64,000 nucleotides of DNA, from assembly GCA_019400425.1 (NCBI GenBank), contig JAFREE010000113.1, forward strand, positions 1 to 64,000, written 5' to 3'. The DNA comes from Hymenochaete sp. R1 (lineage: Eukaryota > Basidiomycota > Agaricomycetes > Hymenochaetales > Hymenochaetaceae). The stretch's first letter is position 1; every line of letters begins with the position of its first letter. The notes beneath the pieces are model-generated. The model worked only from the letters and a program-made list of their open reading frames with translations, ran no database searches and had not been told where the DNA came from. The position numbers and the translations under genes were made by a program. This document shows, in pieces, positions 1 through 10,407 of this stretch.

Positions 1-310
1 TGAAATTGTGTGCTCAATATGCCTGAAGGATATGCGGAAGGGAGACTCAAACAACTGGTGCACACACAGTGTCAGTTCCGAAACATAATATCTCACTCAA
101 TTTTTGGAATCAGGGAATGTAATTTATATCGCTCGAAAGCCATTATATAGGGCTATCTCCATGAATATTTTTACATTTTTATAATTTTATTTGAGGGAGG
201 GGGAAGCAACGCGATCGCGAAGTCGCGTTTTGTGCACTAGTTTTTTGAGATACTGTAGTAGTGTCATGATCAAAATTATCTTCTTGAGCGACGCTGGTGC
301 TCGTACTGAC
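1..310. other. No gene seen; expected 3' part of lactonase copy 1 is absent
   Basis: The last recognisable exon of the upstream minus-strand lactonase ends at 311 with a usable donor. Its tandem sister continues about 70 nt later with an exon beginning YAFDV. No such sequence occurs here in any minus-strand frame. The stretch is AT-rich and carries only short open frames. Either the gene is truncated, or a long intron carries its end outside the window. Confidence 0.6.
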
Positions 311-1553
311 ATAGTAGATGGAAGTGTTTGGTTTACTCCCAGTCGAGAAGCCCCTTGCTGACCTGTATCTGAGCTGCGACATTCCAAGGAAGCACAAGTG
401 AGTAGCACGATCGGATGACGGAAGAGAAAGAAAAGCATACACGTAAGCGGTGCTACCATCTCCAGAGAATGCAATCCCGTTACAACGCACGAAACTGTCA
501 GCGGCGACGCGCAGCGAGCCCGTATCCGGGTCAAAACGATAGACCTGGTTTGGTAATTGAGGTTCCGGGCGAAATTCGCCTAGCCAGCCATAGCTACCTC
601 AACCAAATCAATTCGACTTGTACGGCGGAATAAATGGAACAACCCACGTGCTATCAGTGAAGAACACAGTGCCGGTTTTTGGGTGCAGCTTGACGTCGTT
701 CAACGAGTTGAATTGCCGTCCATAAAAGTTGTCCAAGAGTACTGTGGTGTTATAAGGAGGATTGGGATGGACGAGAACGACGCTGGGTGGACGCGTGCCG
801 CGGCCAGCTGTGACCAACAAGAGTTCCCCACGAAATGGTGTGCCGCCATTGGCCATCTGGACGTCATCTGAGAGTGGGACCTTGTTATAAGCGACATTAG
901 AAAAACACACATGATAGTGGGCAAGAGTGCAGAACCTTTGTGTAGTTGACAAGCATGCCGTTGCTGATTGCAGGGTCTGACAAGAAAATAGTCGAGACTT
1001 GGCTATTGTGATTGATGTCGCTCATTCCTAGTGGCCCTCCATCAAACGAGGCAAAGAAAATCTGTCGCAATAGAAAATGTCGCTCTAATTAGGTCAAGTA
1101 AGATCTTCTACGTACTGAAGTTCACATACCTCGTCGCTCTCTGGAACCCAGATTGGTGCTTCGTAGCCAAACGAGAATGACTCGTTCTGAGCGATCAACC
1201 TGATGCTGGCGTTCTCTCCAAGAACGGAAACGAACTCATCCGTGAATATCTGGAAGAACGGAGGGGATGTGTTGGTAGGATTGAAGAGTTGTGAAGAGTT
1301 GCGGAACGTGCCGTTCTCCCCGAGCACAGCGAAAGAAAGGGGGTCGATGAACTTGTAATGGTAGAAGTTGAGCATTTTCTCGACGTTGCCTTCTTTGAAT
1401 AAGACTCACTATACTTTGTGTAGAGTCCGATATATTACTCTGAGCGTCCCGTGCTTTGATAGTATACCTCAGGCCATCAACACTACCGAGTTCTTCATGT
1501 TGTATCGCAGACGCGACAGAGGCCAAGGCGATGACTAGACTGAGCATGGCCAT
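311..1553 (-). pseudogene. SMP-30/gluconolactonase-like lactonase, copy 1, 3' end missing
   Basis: Probably a calcium-dependent lactone hydrolase of the SMP-30/gluconolactonase/LRE-like six-bladed propeller family, acting outside the cell or in the secretory pathway. Six exons can be read on the minus strand: 1410-1553, 1130-1351, 936-1061, 648-880, 441-593 and 311-373. They match the downstream sister exon for exon, sharing LSFAVLGEN, FFQIF, APIWVPESD, GMSDI, RGTRPP, GRQFNSLND and SGDGSTAYV. The ATG at 1553 opens a signal-peptide-like stretch (MAMLSLVIALASVASA). An upstream in-frame extension through a further intron, giving a membrane anchor as in the sister, cannot be excluded. The final roughly 70 residues of the family are absent after GVNQTLPST. 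That supports a truncated pseudogene, but the remainder could lie left of the window across an unusually long intron. Confidence 0.6.
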
Positions 1554-1871
1554 GGAAGTTAAGTATCGTAACAGTCGTCGATGCCCACTGAGCACAGTCC
1601 CCGTTCCGTCCAATGTTACCTTTAAATACGTTCGTCAGCTTTCCTACTTGGTGACGCGATGCCGAAGAAATCGAATTTGAATTGAATACACTTACCGCTG
1701 GTGGATGAAGTTGTTTCATCCGGATCACGATCGCGATTAGCCTTCATTTTTTCATGCGAGTTCGTTGAAAGCACCATTCATTGTCCGACACGTCCGTTCT
1801 GCGATCCTGTCGATATGAAATTCGGTAAAGAGTATATCAGAATGACCATCAGAGGTATGTTGGTTTTCAAT

Positions 1872-2240
1872 TCAACCAGCGAGACGAGTACAGCAGTTCA
1901 GAATGGAAAAGCATTGCGTATGGGAGCTCATCTTGTCCGACTTCGAAAACACTTGTAACAGTATAAGAGCAATAGGAGGTTGAAGCTTGAGGGAAAGGAA
2001 GGCGCCCAATGCACGTTCTTTTTTGCCAGGCGCGTTTATTACGTCATTACTACTTCTACTTACACAACCCTGGATCACATGTTCCTCGATGAAGTGTGCC
2101 TTCATCAATTCGTCAGTCATGGCTGTCCTGGCACTTGTGTTTTCCGGAGTACGAGCGCCAAACGCATGCATCGTGAGTAGGCCACCCTTTGCTAATATAA
2201 TGGTACCAATTACGATCAGAGATTTGGAGAGTCGCGACAT
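1872..2240 (-). CDS. Possible small membrane protein, unrecognised
   Basis: A minus-strand ATG at 2240 opens a frame with one N-terminal hydrophobic segment (SLIVIGTIILAKGGLL) followed by a hydrophilic region. A plausible intron donor (GTAAGT) follows codon 59 or so, close to HVIQGC, so the true C-terminus is uncertain and the remaining frame may be read-through of an intron. It sits between the two lactonase copies on the same strand. I do not recognise the family. It could be a small real gene or a chance frame. Confidence 0.25.
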   Translation of the reverse strand: MSRLSKSLIVIGTIILAKGGLLTMHAFGARTPENTSARTAMTDELMKAHFIEEHVIQGCVSRSSNDVINAPGKKERALGAFLSLKLQPPIALILLQVFSKSDKMSSHTQCFSILNCCTRLAG

Positions 2241-2522
2241 TATGACATTGCGTACCTTGATGTTGTATCAAACAGCGAAGACAAATATCGATGGGTTGGA
2301 ACAGAGGAACGAAACAAAACGTAAAGGCTAGTCTGGCTAAGTCTTTCAACAAGAAAGGCGATAGATTTGTGGTAGAGGTCGTATGGTACAGATAACCCCC
2401 GATAAGACCCACAAAGGTCCACCTTGTTTGTTGACTACATACAAAAGAGTCTGTACAATGCGTACATACTATTCATACGCTTCATGCACAAGTCATGAAA
2501 ACATAGATACTTCTTGCCTGCT

Positions 2523-4510
2523 TCAAAAGTCCTCGAGAGGAAGTCCGTTAGCCGCAAGGTGGACCAAGTAAATTTCTGTCTCAGCAAGTATGAGAAGTCT
2601 ACCGGGCCCCGCGAATACCATATTTGCAGACGTCGTCCCTAAGAAAAACTTCCCGATCAGCTCGCCGCTGGGATTGAAAACCTGATTTAACGATTGTCAG
2701 CGGAGGAGATCAACAGTCGAAATTTGGAGGAGTTCAGATTGTGATGACTGGAGAGCAAGGAACCCACCTGAACCCCATCTCCCGTTCCTGTATAGACTCG
2801 ACCCTCTGAGTCGACTTGGATACCGTCTGGAATACCATTGTCAACATAGGCAAAGACGCGTCGGTTGGTGAACGCTTGAGTCGTTGTATCGACGTCAAAC
2901 GCATATCTGAGTCGACATTGAAAGGGGGGTAGATTACCGTCAGACCTTTTTTCGAGTAATATTACAAGACACTTACATCGTCGCTGGATCTGTTTGGTTT
3001 ACACCCAGGAAACCTCCCTGTTCACCCGTGTCAGTTCTAAGCCATTGGCGTTTTATTCAGCTCATCACAGGAATCGGAAATATGGACAGAGCTCTATACG
3101 CACACATAAGCAGTATTCCCATCTCCTGTGAAAGCTATCCCGTTCGACCGAAGGAACCCATCTGCGACAACACGCAGAGAGCCTGTATCAGGATCGAAGC
3201 GGTAGACTTGGTTTGGGAGCTGTGGTTCAGGACGGAATTGATTTAACCAGCCGTATCTGTTATCGTTTGTTTTTTTCTTATTAAAGAAAGCATTCCATTG
3301 ATCAAAAGCAAAGCACGCACGAGCTATCCGTGAAGAATATCACCCCGCTCTTCGGATGTATCTTTCCATCATTCAGTGAATTAAACTGCCTTCCAAAAAA
3401 GTTGTCAAGGATGACGGTCGAATTGAAGGGTGGGTTAGGATTGACGAGTACGAGGCCGGGTGGGCGTGTGCCGCGGCCAGAGGTGATGAGCAGGAGTTCG
3501 CCGCGGAATGGCGTGCCACCATTATCCATCTGTACGTCATCGGAAAGCGGAACCTGCATTTCGGGCCACCGTTTCAGCTGGGCAAGAGAAGGAAAATAGA
3601 TGAAACAACTTGCCCTCGTATAATTGACAAGTGAGCCCTGTGCAATTGCGGGATCTGAGAGTTGAATCATCGATACTTGACTATTGTGGTCTATGTCGCT
3701 CATCCCTAGTGCCCCGCCATCGTTTGCCGTGAAGAAAACCTGCCGGGGAACGGTTAAAATTGTAGCTTCAGTCTTCAACGGTAGCCCACGTTGATTATCT
3801 AAAATGCATACCGTATCGCTCTCTGGTACCCAAATGGGAGCTTCATGTGCAAAAGCAAAAGTCTTGTTTTGGGCAATAAGATTGATACTTGCGTTCTCTC
3901 CCAGTACGGCGAGAAATTCGTCAGAAAATATTTGAAAGAAGGGCGGTGAAGCGTTCGTGGGGTTGAAAGGCTCCGATGCGTTTCTGAATGTGGCATTCTC
4001 GCCAAGAACGGCGAAGGACAAGGGGTTGACGAGCTAGAAGGTGCAAAGGTACTCTCTGAGTCGAACAATTCGAAAATTAAATACTTCAACCCGAAGAGAA
4101 ACTCACGACACCTTGTGCAGGGACCGACGTGTTCGACGGTATGTCGCGTACTTTGAAAGTAGTTCTTGCGTCGTCGACATTTGTGGTCCCCCCGTATCCA
4201 CCAGCATATTCGACTGCGACCAATGCAACAACCAAGGCAAGCACCGTCATCAGTACCGTCCAAGTAGGTGTGTTGGGCTGTTGTGGGAGTTTCCCGTTTT
4301 GTGTAGAATCTTTCCTCAAAGGTTTTGGCTCCGCGGTCGAAGTCAAATCGCAATCCCGTGAACTATCCTCGCTCCCCGTCGCTGCTCAGCCTTTTATAAG
4401 AACTCTAGATCATGAATAAATAGTTCAAGAAGCGGTGACGTACCGACACCGGGCGTTTTCTCTTTGACACCGCAAAAGTCATATGCGTCGCGTTCTGAAT
4501 CCGAAGCCAT
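2523..4510 (-). CDS. SMP-30/gluconolactonase-like lactonase, copy 2 (membrane-anchored)
   Basis: Predicted lactone hydrolase of the SMP-30/gluconolactonase/LRE-like propeller family, about 460 residues. The ATG at 4510 begins MASDSERDAYDF. One intron later comes a cytosolic-type tail, then a single hydrophobic segment (LMTVLALVVALVAVEYAGG), which implies a type II anchor with the catalytic domain in the lumen or outside. N-glycosylation sequons follow (ENATF, NAS, ENASI, NKT). The propeller core is visible in order: FFTANDGGALGMSDI, GELLLITSGRGTRPP, GRQFNSLNDGKIHP, FFTDSS, YGWLNQFRPEPQLPNQVYRFDPD, SNGIAFTGDGNTAYV, YAFDVD, NGIPDGIQVDSEGRVYTGTGDGVQVFNP and a C-terminus PLEDF. The spliced frame is open throughout, so this copy looks intact. 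It lies head-to-tail with copy 1, which indicates tandem duplication. The substrate cannot be told from sequence. Confidence 0.85.
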
Positions 4511-5121
4511 GTGATGATGTGCTGGAAATGTCTGTAGCCTAAGAAAGTATGCGAAAATTTGCGACCGTGGATCGGAATAGAGTTGCTTCGGCTGGAAAGA
4601 GGGCCACAAGAGCTTATGAGACGTAATGCGGACTTCAAACCTAGAAGTTCAAGCACTGCATAGGTACGTATGTGCTGGGACGCTAAACGATCCCACCGCT
4701 CCGGTACTTTCACAGTCCTATATTCAGGAAGTCAAAGCTTCACAGTCCGGACCGTCGCGCACCAAGAAGACACCCCAGTGCGTGTCACCTGAGTTCTCAT
4801 TAATTGCCATACCTTGTACGTCCTCCAGTCTTCATATGTTTACGCACAGAATACAAAGCATAGAGGTCAGATTCTGATGTCGATGGGAGTTCAAAATTTT
4901 GTAGTCATGGTCAACTATAGAGGAGCAAAGGGGAAACGGGACAGGAAGACATCGCATAATTAATCGACTTACGTAATGTCAACCTTATGTCATTTGACAC
5001 CCCGCAATCTGCTGGTGCTGGTACGACATCAATCGAAATTCTCTTCATCGTTTCGCTTGAATTACTATGGGCGGACTGCAGCCAGACAGGCTGCTTTTCG
5101 TTTGTTCCGGGCTCGAATAAC
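4511..5121. other. Intergenic, upstream of lactonase copy 2
   Basis: About 600 bases between the lactonase start and the stop of the next minus-strand gene. Only short frames are present and none has supporting motifs or splice structure. It should hold the lactonase promoter and the 3' UTR of the coiled-coil gene. I see no repeat or RNA gene. Confidence 0.5.
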
Positions 5122-5954
5122 TTACTCGTATACGAACGAAAGAGTGTTATAGTAATTCCACCATTTCCAGAAAAGCGACGTCAGTCTTTCCACCTTCTGC
5201 GCATCCTCCGACTCCTTTGGCAAACTTTCCATCTCCTTCTGCAATTCCTCCTCCACCTTTTTATTATTCAACTCTTGAGCCCATACATTCTCCTCCTTCG
5301 CGGTTGCCTTTGCCTTGGCTGCCTTCTTGGGGGTGGAAATGCTAGTCAGCTTGTTTGACTTCGAGTCGATCTCGCGCTGCGCATCGAACAGCTGATAAAG
5401 CAAGGCGGCGACATAGAGCATAGTGGCGAACTTTTTGTACAGGCTAGGTACACGCTCCTGGCCTTCTTTGGTGTCGAGCGGCGCCTGAGGCATCAACCTT
5501 TGTTTATCCTGTACGTTGTTGGCCATTTCCCTCATCTGCTCGCACTTCGCCATAGCTTTTACTTCGTCTTCCGGGAACAGGTTCCCGACCGTACGCTGGT
5601 CAAACTTGCAAAGATGGCTTGGATTTTCTTTGATATGGCGAAGTAGCTTCTGTAGGTTTTGGGATGCTTCGTTAGCGCGACGTTGGATGTCCGGGATGTC
5701 GTACTTTCCCTTTTCGCGTCCGTCTTTCCCGTCGCAGACGATTCTGTGATTTCCAACGTATTCGGAGAAAAGAAGGTGGAAAAATCTCGCGTCGACAGCA
5801 CGAGCGCGTATCGTATCTCGGACGCCTTTTCGGTAACGTTGCTCCAGAACTTGTTATCATTTATGACGAATTCTGATACGGTTTGTAAGTTCTTCTTCGT
5901 GTTGGTGATGACTGCTTGGATCTCTGCGTCAGATGGGGTCGGTTGAGCGGACAT
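5122..5954 (-). CDS. Hypothetical helical/coiled-coil protein with an internal frame break
   Basis: No family recognised. The ATG at 5954 opens MSAQPTPSDAEIQAV and stays open for 131 codons. A second frame, open from about 5850 to the stop at 5122, carries the most protein-like sequence: RFFHLLFSEYVGNHR, DIPDIQRRANEASQNL, DQRTVGNLFPEDEVKAMAKC and SLYKKFATMLYVAALLYQLF. It ends in a lysine/glutamate-rich probable coiled coil (ELNNKKVEEELQKEMESL) and a Trp-rich end (FWKWWNYYN). The two frames overlap between about 5700 and 5850. A weak donor/acceptor pair (GTCCGA to ATCACAG, about 80 nt) would join them but would delete the convincing RFFHLLF stretch. A frameshift, a sequence error or another 5' exon are the alternatives. 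A TATA-like element lies about 140 nt upstream. Confidence 0.55.
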
Positions 5955-7638
5955 TTGGATCGATGTGTGCTGTCCTGCAAATTCTGTACGTGAACGCTAG
6001 CCTAGTGCTCAAAGCAGATGAGGCGTTACTGACGTCGGGAGCTGATTGAGCGATGTGCTGGATTTTGGATATAAAGACACTGAGAGTCTCCGCTTTTTAT
6101 ACATTTAAGGGACCATTACTTGCTATCGGTTGGTCGAATCTGTCTCTTGCGCAAAAACTCGTCTCTTCGGCTCTTCTTCAACTTTGATCTGATCCGTACG
6201 TCGAATTCCTACGTCTTTGCCCCAGCTTTCTCAATGGGAACGACCGCCACAACTCTATTCACTCTCCAAGCTTCCGATATTTCAACTTGAAGGAGGTGGG
6301 CAGTATGCGAATTCGCAAAGCTTCATGGTGAGTGCTTTGTGCCTCGCATCGGAGCTCGATAGTCTCCCGTTCAAACGAAACGAACGCTCCGATTTGTCGC
6401 CACAGCTATGTCTTTTTATGTGGCGAATCTTTTCTGATCCACGGATTTTCGCTACAGTGCATCGCTACTTGCGTAGAGGTGGCACGCAAGAAACGGTGCG
6501 TGATTGCAGAGCTAGTAAACCCGTCCGCCGTTTAGGGTGCACGATCCAGCGAAGCCTAGTCTTCGTATACCTGGGTCCGCAGGTGGCGTAGTGATGTTCA
6601 AGTAGCACAGGCGGCACCGATTCTCCAATTAACGAGCTTCCCTGACTTTGCAAGGTTCTGCTTGGAGAATGAGTTGCAAGTTAAAGTTCTGTGCTGAAGA
6701 TTCGAGTAGAATCCGCTTTCCTATGATTCTCCTGTGGAGGTAAGGAAATGATCAACTTATACTGTAAGCGAGCGAACGTAATCCACCATCTAACATCATT
6801 GGCATCCGTGCTCTCGTTCCAGAATTTTACATGTCTGCAGACACTCGCACCGGAGTCCAACTCTGTCCTAAACTTTCATATACAAGTGGCGGCGACTCTG
6901 GCAGGTGCCCTCTCTCAAACACAGACTATGTCGCATTTAATAGCTACATCGATGTTCCTCCGCAGATACAGTGAAGCTCATCGAACTTGAAGGAGATTAT
7001 GACCGCGTAACTAGTCCCGTCAAGAAGAGCTCCATCGATGAATAGGTGGCACGCATCTCAAAGGAGGATACCAAAAAGTTGGTCCTCATGTTTGATATGT
7101 TGACATGAAACCCACAGGTCTGACCTAACAATCCTAAATGAAGATGGGCGAGAGATGTTTCAAGTCAATATGATGATTAAATATCTATATCATATTTTCG
7201 CTCTTTATTCGCGGCTCTTCAAATGCCATAAGCATGCTTGTCGGGGTCCACAATCACAACCGGAAGGTTGAATTAAGATGCCTATACGACACCCACGGTG
7301 TGGGTTAACATTCGGAGAATCTTAGACTCGCCGTGATCCGCGGTTGAGAGTTTTTAAAAAAGTAATTAGGCTACGTATGGAAGCTAGTCTGACCTCGGAG
7401 ATGGGGGAATGAATGACGACGGATGAGATGGTGGAGGTGAGAAAGAGAGACGGATGAGATGGGAGGCGCGATTGTGGCTCGCTAGAAACAGGAGATGCGA
7501 GGTAAACACGCACAAACCCTGTCGTCCGCGCGCCCGAAAGCCATGGCCAACCACGTTCCGAGTATTTATTGTATGTCTTCCACCGACACTGATGTCCTTC
7601 CTCATCTTCCTTGCAGCATCGACAACACGCACTTGACA
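5955..7638. other. Long intergenic region, no supported gene
   Basis: About 1.7 kb. Its left end contains the promoter and probable 5' UTR of the minus-strand coiled-coil gene. The plus-strand frames here (for example 6217-6591 and 6748-6990) lack splice structure and recognisable motifs; the first starts at a non-ATG codon. An ATG at 7495 is in frame with the F-box-like gene and is discussed there. No repeat or tRNA seen. Confidence 0.5.
6093..6101 (-). promoter_or_regulatory. TATA-like box of the coiled-coil gene
   Basis: On the minus strand the sequence reads TATAAAAAG, about 140 nt upstream of the ATG at 5954. Position and sequence fit a core promoter. Assignment is by inspection only. 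Confidence 0.35.
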
Positions 7639-9181
7639 ATGGTAGCTCATCACCGCTCTCAAAATCGGCTTGCACGGCTTCCAGAAGAAGTGCTCGAGTA
7701 CATTCTCTCTTATGCCCTCTTACCATCGTCGAGGCCGAAACAAGGATGCACCTCAAACCGGTGTTCCGTTCTTTTGGTGTCCAAGCAGTTCTACCGCCTC
7801 GCCCAGCCAGCTCTCTTCAGAGATCTTGTGATATCTTCCGAATCGTCGAACGATGCCATCGTGACCGTGCTAGAGCATAATCCGGCTCTCGCGTACAATG
7901 TTCGCTCCGTGCGTGTTACACTGCCAGAGGGTGTCGAGGCCTTCACATTGCTCGCACGTATCCTCGCACCCAAGTCTCAGCAGACCAAAGCCACGCCAAT
8001 CAATGACCACGATGGACCCGACTCAATCAAGTCGCCCCCTGCGCCATCGTCATCACGACGCGTTCTACACAAACTCGACATCATCATTTCCTCCAACCTC
8101 GGCATCGACGTGATCATGCAACGCAGCCCCACGAACACGAACCCCATGCACACCCTTGTCAACGCGCTTCGGACATGGCCTGACACGTGCCGGCTTGTGG
8201 TTCGTATAGACGATGACCACATCCCGACGACGCCGATGCATTTCGGCTTTAGCTTGGGACATGGTTCAGTGGCGTTGTTGTTAGACACTGTACAGGCTGC
8301 ATTGGCTGATGGGATTCTGGGATGGTCTTCTCTTGTACGTTCTTCATCTTTACACTCACTAACCCATTTCCATGCCCTATGCTGTACACTTTTGCTCATT
8401 TTCTTGGCGAACGTTGAATGATACAGCGCGACGTCACCTTACAATACAAACTCGCCGTTCTTGGGTCTGGACACCTCTTTTCCCAGGCCCTTTCTCGTGC
8501 ACCCTCCCTTCGCGTGCTTCAGACTCAGCGACCCACTATCCTTAATATTTCATTAACGGAAATAGCGAAGAATGAATCACTGGAGAGGATAGAGTTATAT
8601 GAGGGACTTGCCAATCTACCTTCCGATGAGGAAAACTTGGATGATGATGACGACGATGACTCCCTGAGAGATGAGATCCGCAAGGCACGACGAGTCTATC
8701 AACGCAACAGATATCCATGCTTGCTAGAAAGTTTAACTCGCCGCATCAATCTCCCGGTCAACGACGAACACGACGACATACATTATATGTACGTTTTCAA
8801 TACAATCTTCACTATGCCAATATATATTACTTCTGGATTCTGACTTCACGCTCTCCTTCACAATTCACAAGAACCCAATACGACAACACAGTTTTTGAAC
8901 TCAACTCTGCGGGAATAATCACCTTTCACCCGGACCGGGCAGCGCCATATATACTGCTCTCGACTTCAAGTTTGCTCGTCTCGCCAAATGTATCCAGCCT
9001 TTTCCGCTCGCAGGTGGCAAAGTATCCGAGACTAGAAAGGCTCGTGAATAAAGGAGACGAGGTCATGAATCGGCGTGCATCGAGGAGGGCTGTGAGAGAA
9101 TGGATGGACGAAGAGGCTTGTTGGTTGGCCCAGGTGAAGCGTGAAAGATGGGAGACGTACAAGGCCCCGGGACTGATGTAG
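7639..9181 (+). CDS. F-box-like protein, copy 1
   Basis: Three exons (7639-8334, 8427-8788, 8872-9181) sum to exactly 456 codons, a 455-residue protein. The N-terminus carries an F-box-like signature, LPEEVLEYILSYALLP, then SVLLVSKQFYRLAQPALFRDLVI. That is the usual form of the large F-box-like families of mushroom fungi, where the domain recruits substrates to SCF ubiquitin ligases. The middle contains RSVRVTLPEGVEA and HKLDIIISS. A run of seven aspartates interrupts the C-terminal half, and a leucine-rich-repeat-like pattern is faint. The ATG at 7639 was chosen because the paralogue starts just before LPEEV. An in-frame ATG at 7495 would add 48 low-complexity residues. Partner and target are unknown. 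It is tandem with copy 2, 1.2 kb downstream, with the first intron at the same place. Confidence 0.75.
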
Positions 9182-10407
9182 GCGCTTTCCGATCGATTGC
9201 CTCGTTTCCCTTCGTCGTTTCTTTCGCCCTAGCTGTACCGACACCATCCTTCAGTTTCTATCATAATTATTATAGGAATTTTCACTGGTTTCGATGTAAT
9301 AATAAATATAATAACAGGAACATCACTGAAATCAGTGCAGATGTGTGAATGCCGGGGATTTGACGATCAAGGGACGACAGAAGACTCTACAGAGGGAAGA
9401 TACAAAGGCTCCTTGGAAAGATGAATACTGACTATTAAATATGTAAGTCTTTTTTTTATGAGAAAAACGGCGTGAATCAGTCTTCAATTCGTGCTGGGTC
9501 GAATGGACATGCGACTGGCAGCACAACGCGACAAATAAATACCGTCCGCGACCCCCTCTTGGGCCAAAACTCCCCCCTTGCCTCTGGCGTCTTCATCCTT
9601 CCTCCTTTTGTTCTGAAAGTTTGCATGGACTCTCAGTACATGCTACCCTAGTCTGTAATTTAATTTGTGATTTTTTCGTTAGAGGAGTTATTGAGGAAAT
9701 TGTAAGAAAGAGGAGGGGGGGAATTTGGGGGGAGTTGGGCCATTTGGTCACACCGGGTCACAGTGGGAGATTTCGGAATTAACGATCGGCACTCCTCACT
9801 GCGCTGTGTGGGATACAATGTCGATGAGCGTCGATCTCCGAATACGGACGACCATCACACTTTTCTTGTAACACTTCCCCCCTTCGCTCACCCCCCTCGC
9901 ACTCACACCTCTCTCCATCCATCCAGCGCCCTCGGGTTCATACTGTAGGTAATTACATCCTGTATCTAAGTGAAAACAAAATCTTGAAAGAAAATATGAA
10001 GGATTGACCTTTCATTTTGCTCCGAACTCATCCCCCCTGGCTCAAAGCCACTTATATGCTCTGTTTCTCTTATTCCTACTCGATTTTTCCCATTAAAATT
10101 ACATATATTTCATTCTTATGGACGCCCACATGTGTATGATTTTTTTGAGAATAGATTATTAAGGGGGAAATGGCTGGCGAGCGGTTTGGCTCAAAAGGGG
10201 CCTGGCTCAAGAGGGGGTCGCGGACAGTATGCACAAACAAAACATGGAGTCGCCCGTCCGTCCGACTCCGAAGGCTACGGACACGCAAGCTACTGCACCT
10301 CCACCAACGACGTCCACCTTCAATCGACTTCAACCTACTTTCTATCACTACCACCAACGATACTCTCCCGAAGTTAGAATTCCGACATTGTCCTTAGATA
10401 GTCTCCG
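9182..10407. other. Intergenic between the two F-box-like genes
   Basis: About 1.2 kb with T-rich and polypurine stretches but no supported gene on either strand. The right end (10229-10411) contains a 60-codon plus-strand frame whose TGA overlaps the start codon of F-box-like copy 2. It is either an upstream ORF or a misread first exon. Confidence 0.5.

Noticed and set aside
1872..2240. Degenerate copy of ER membrane complex subunit 5
   Set aside because: Only the first hydrophobic segment is loosely similar in position and composition. The later conserved blocks are absent, so I kept it as unrecognised.
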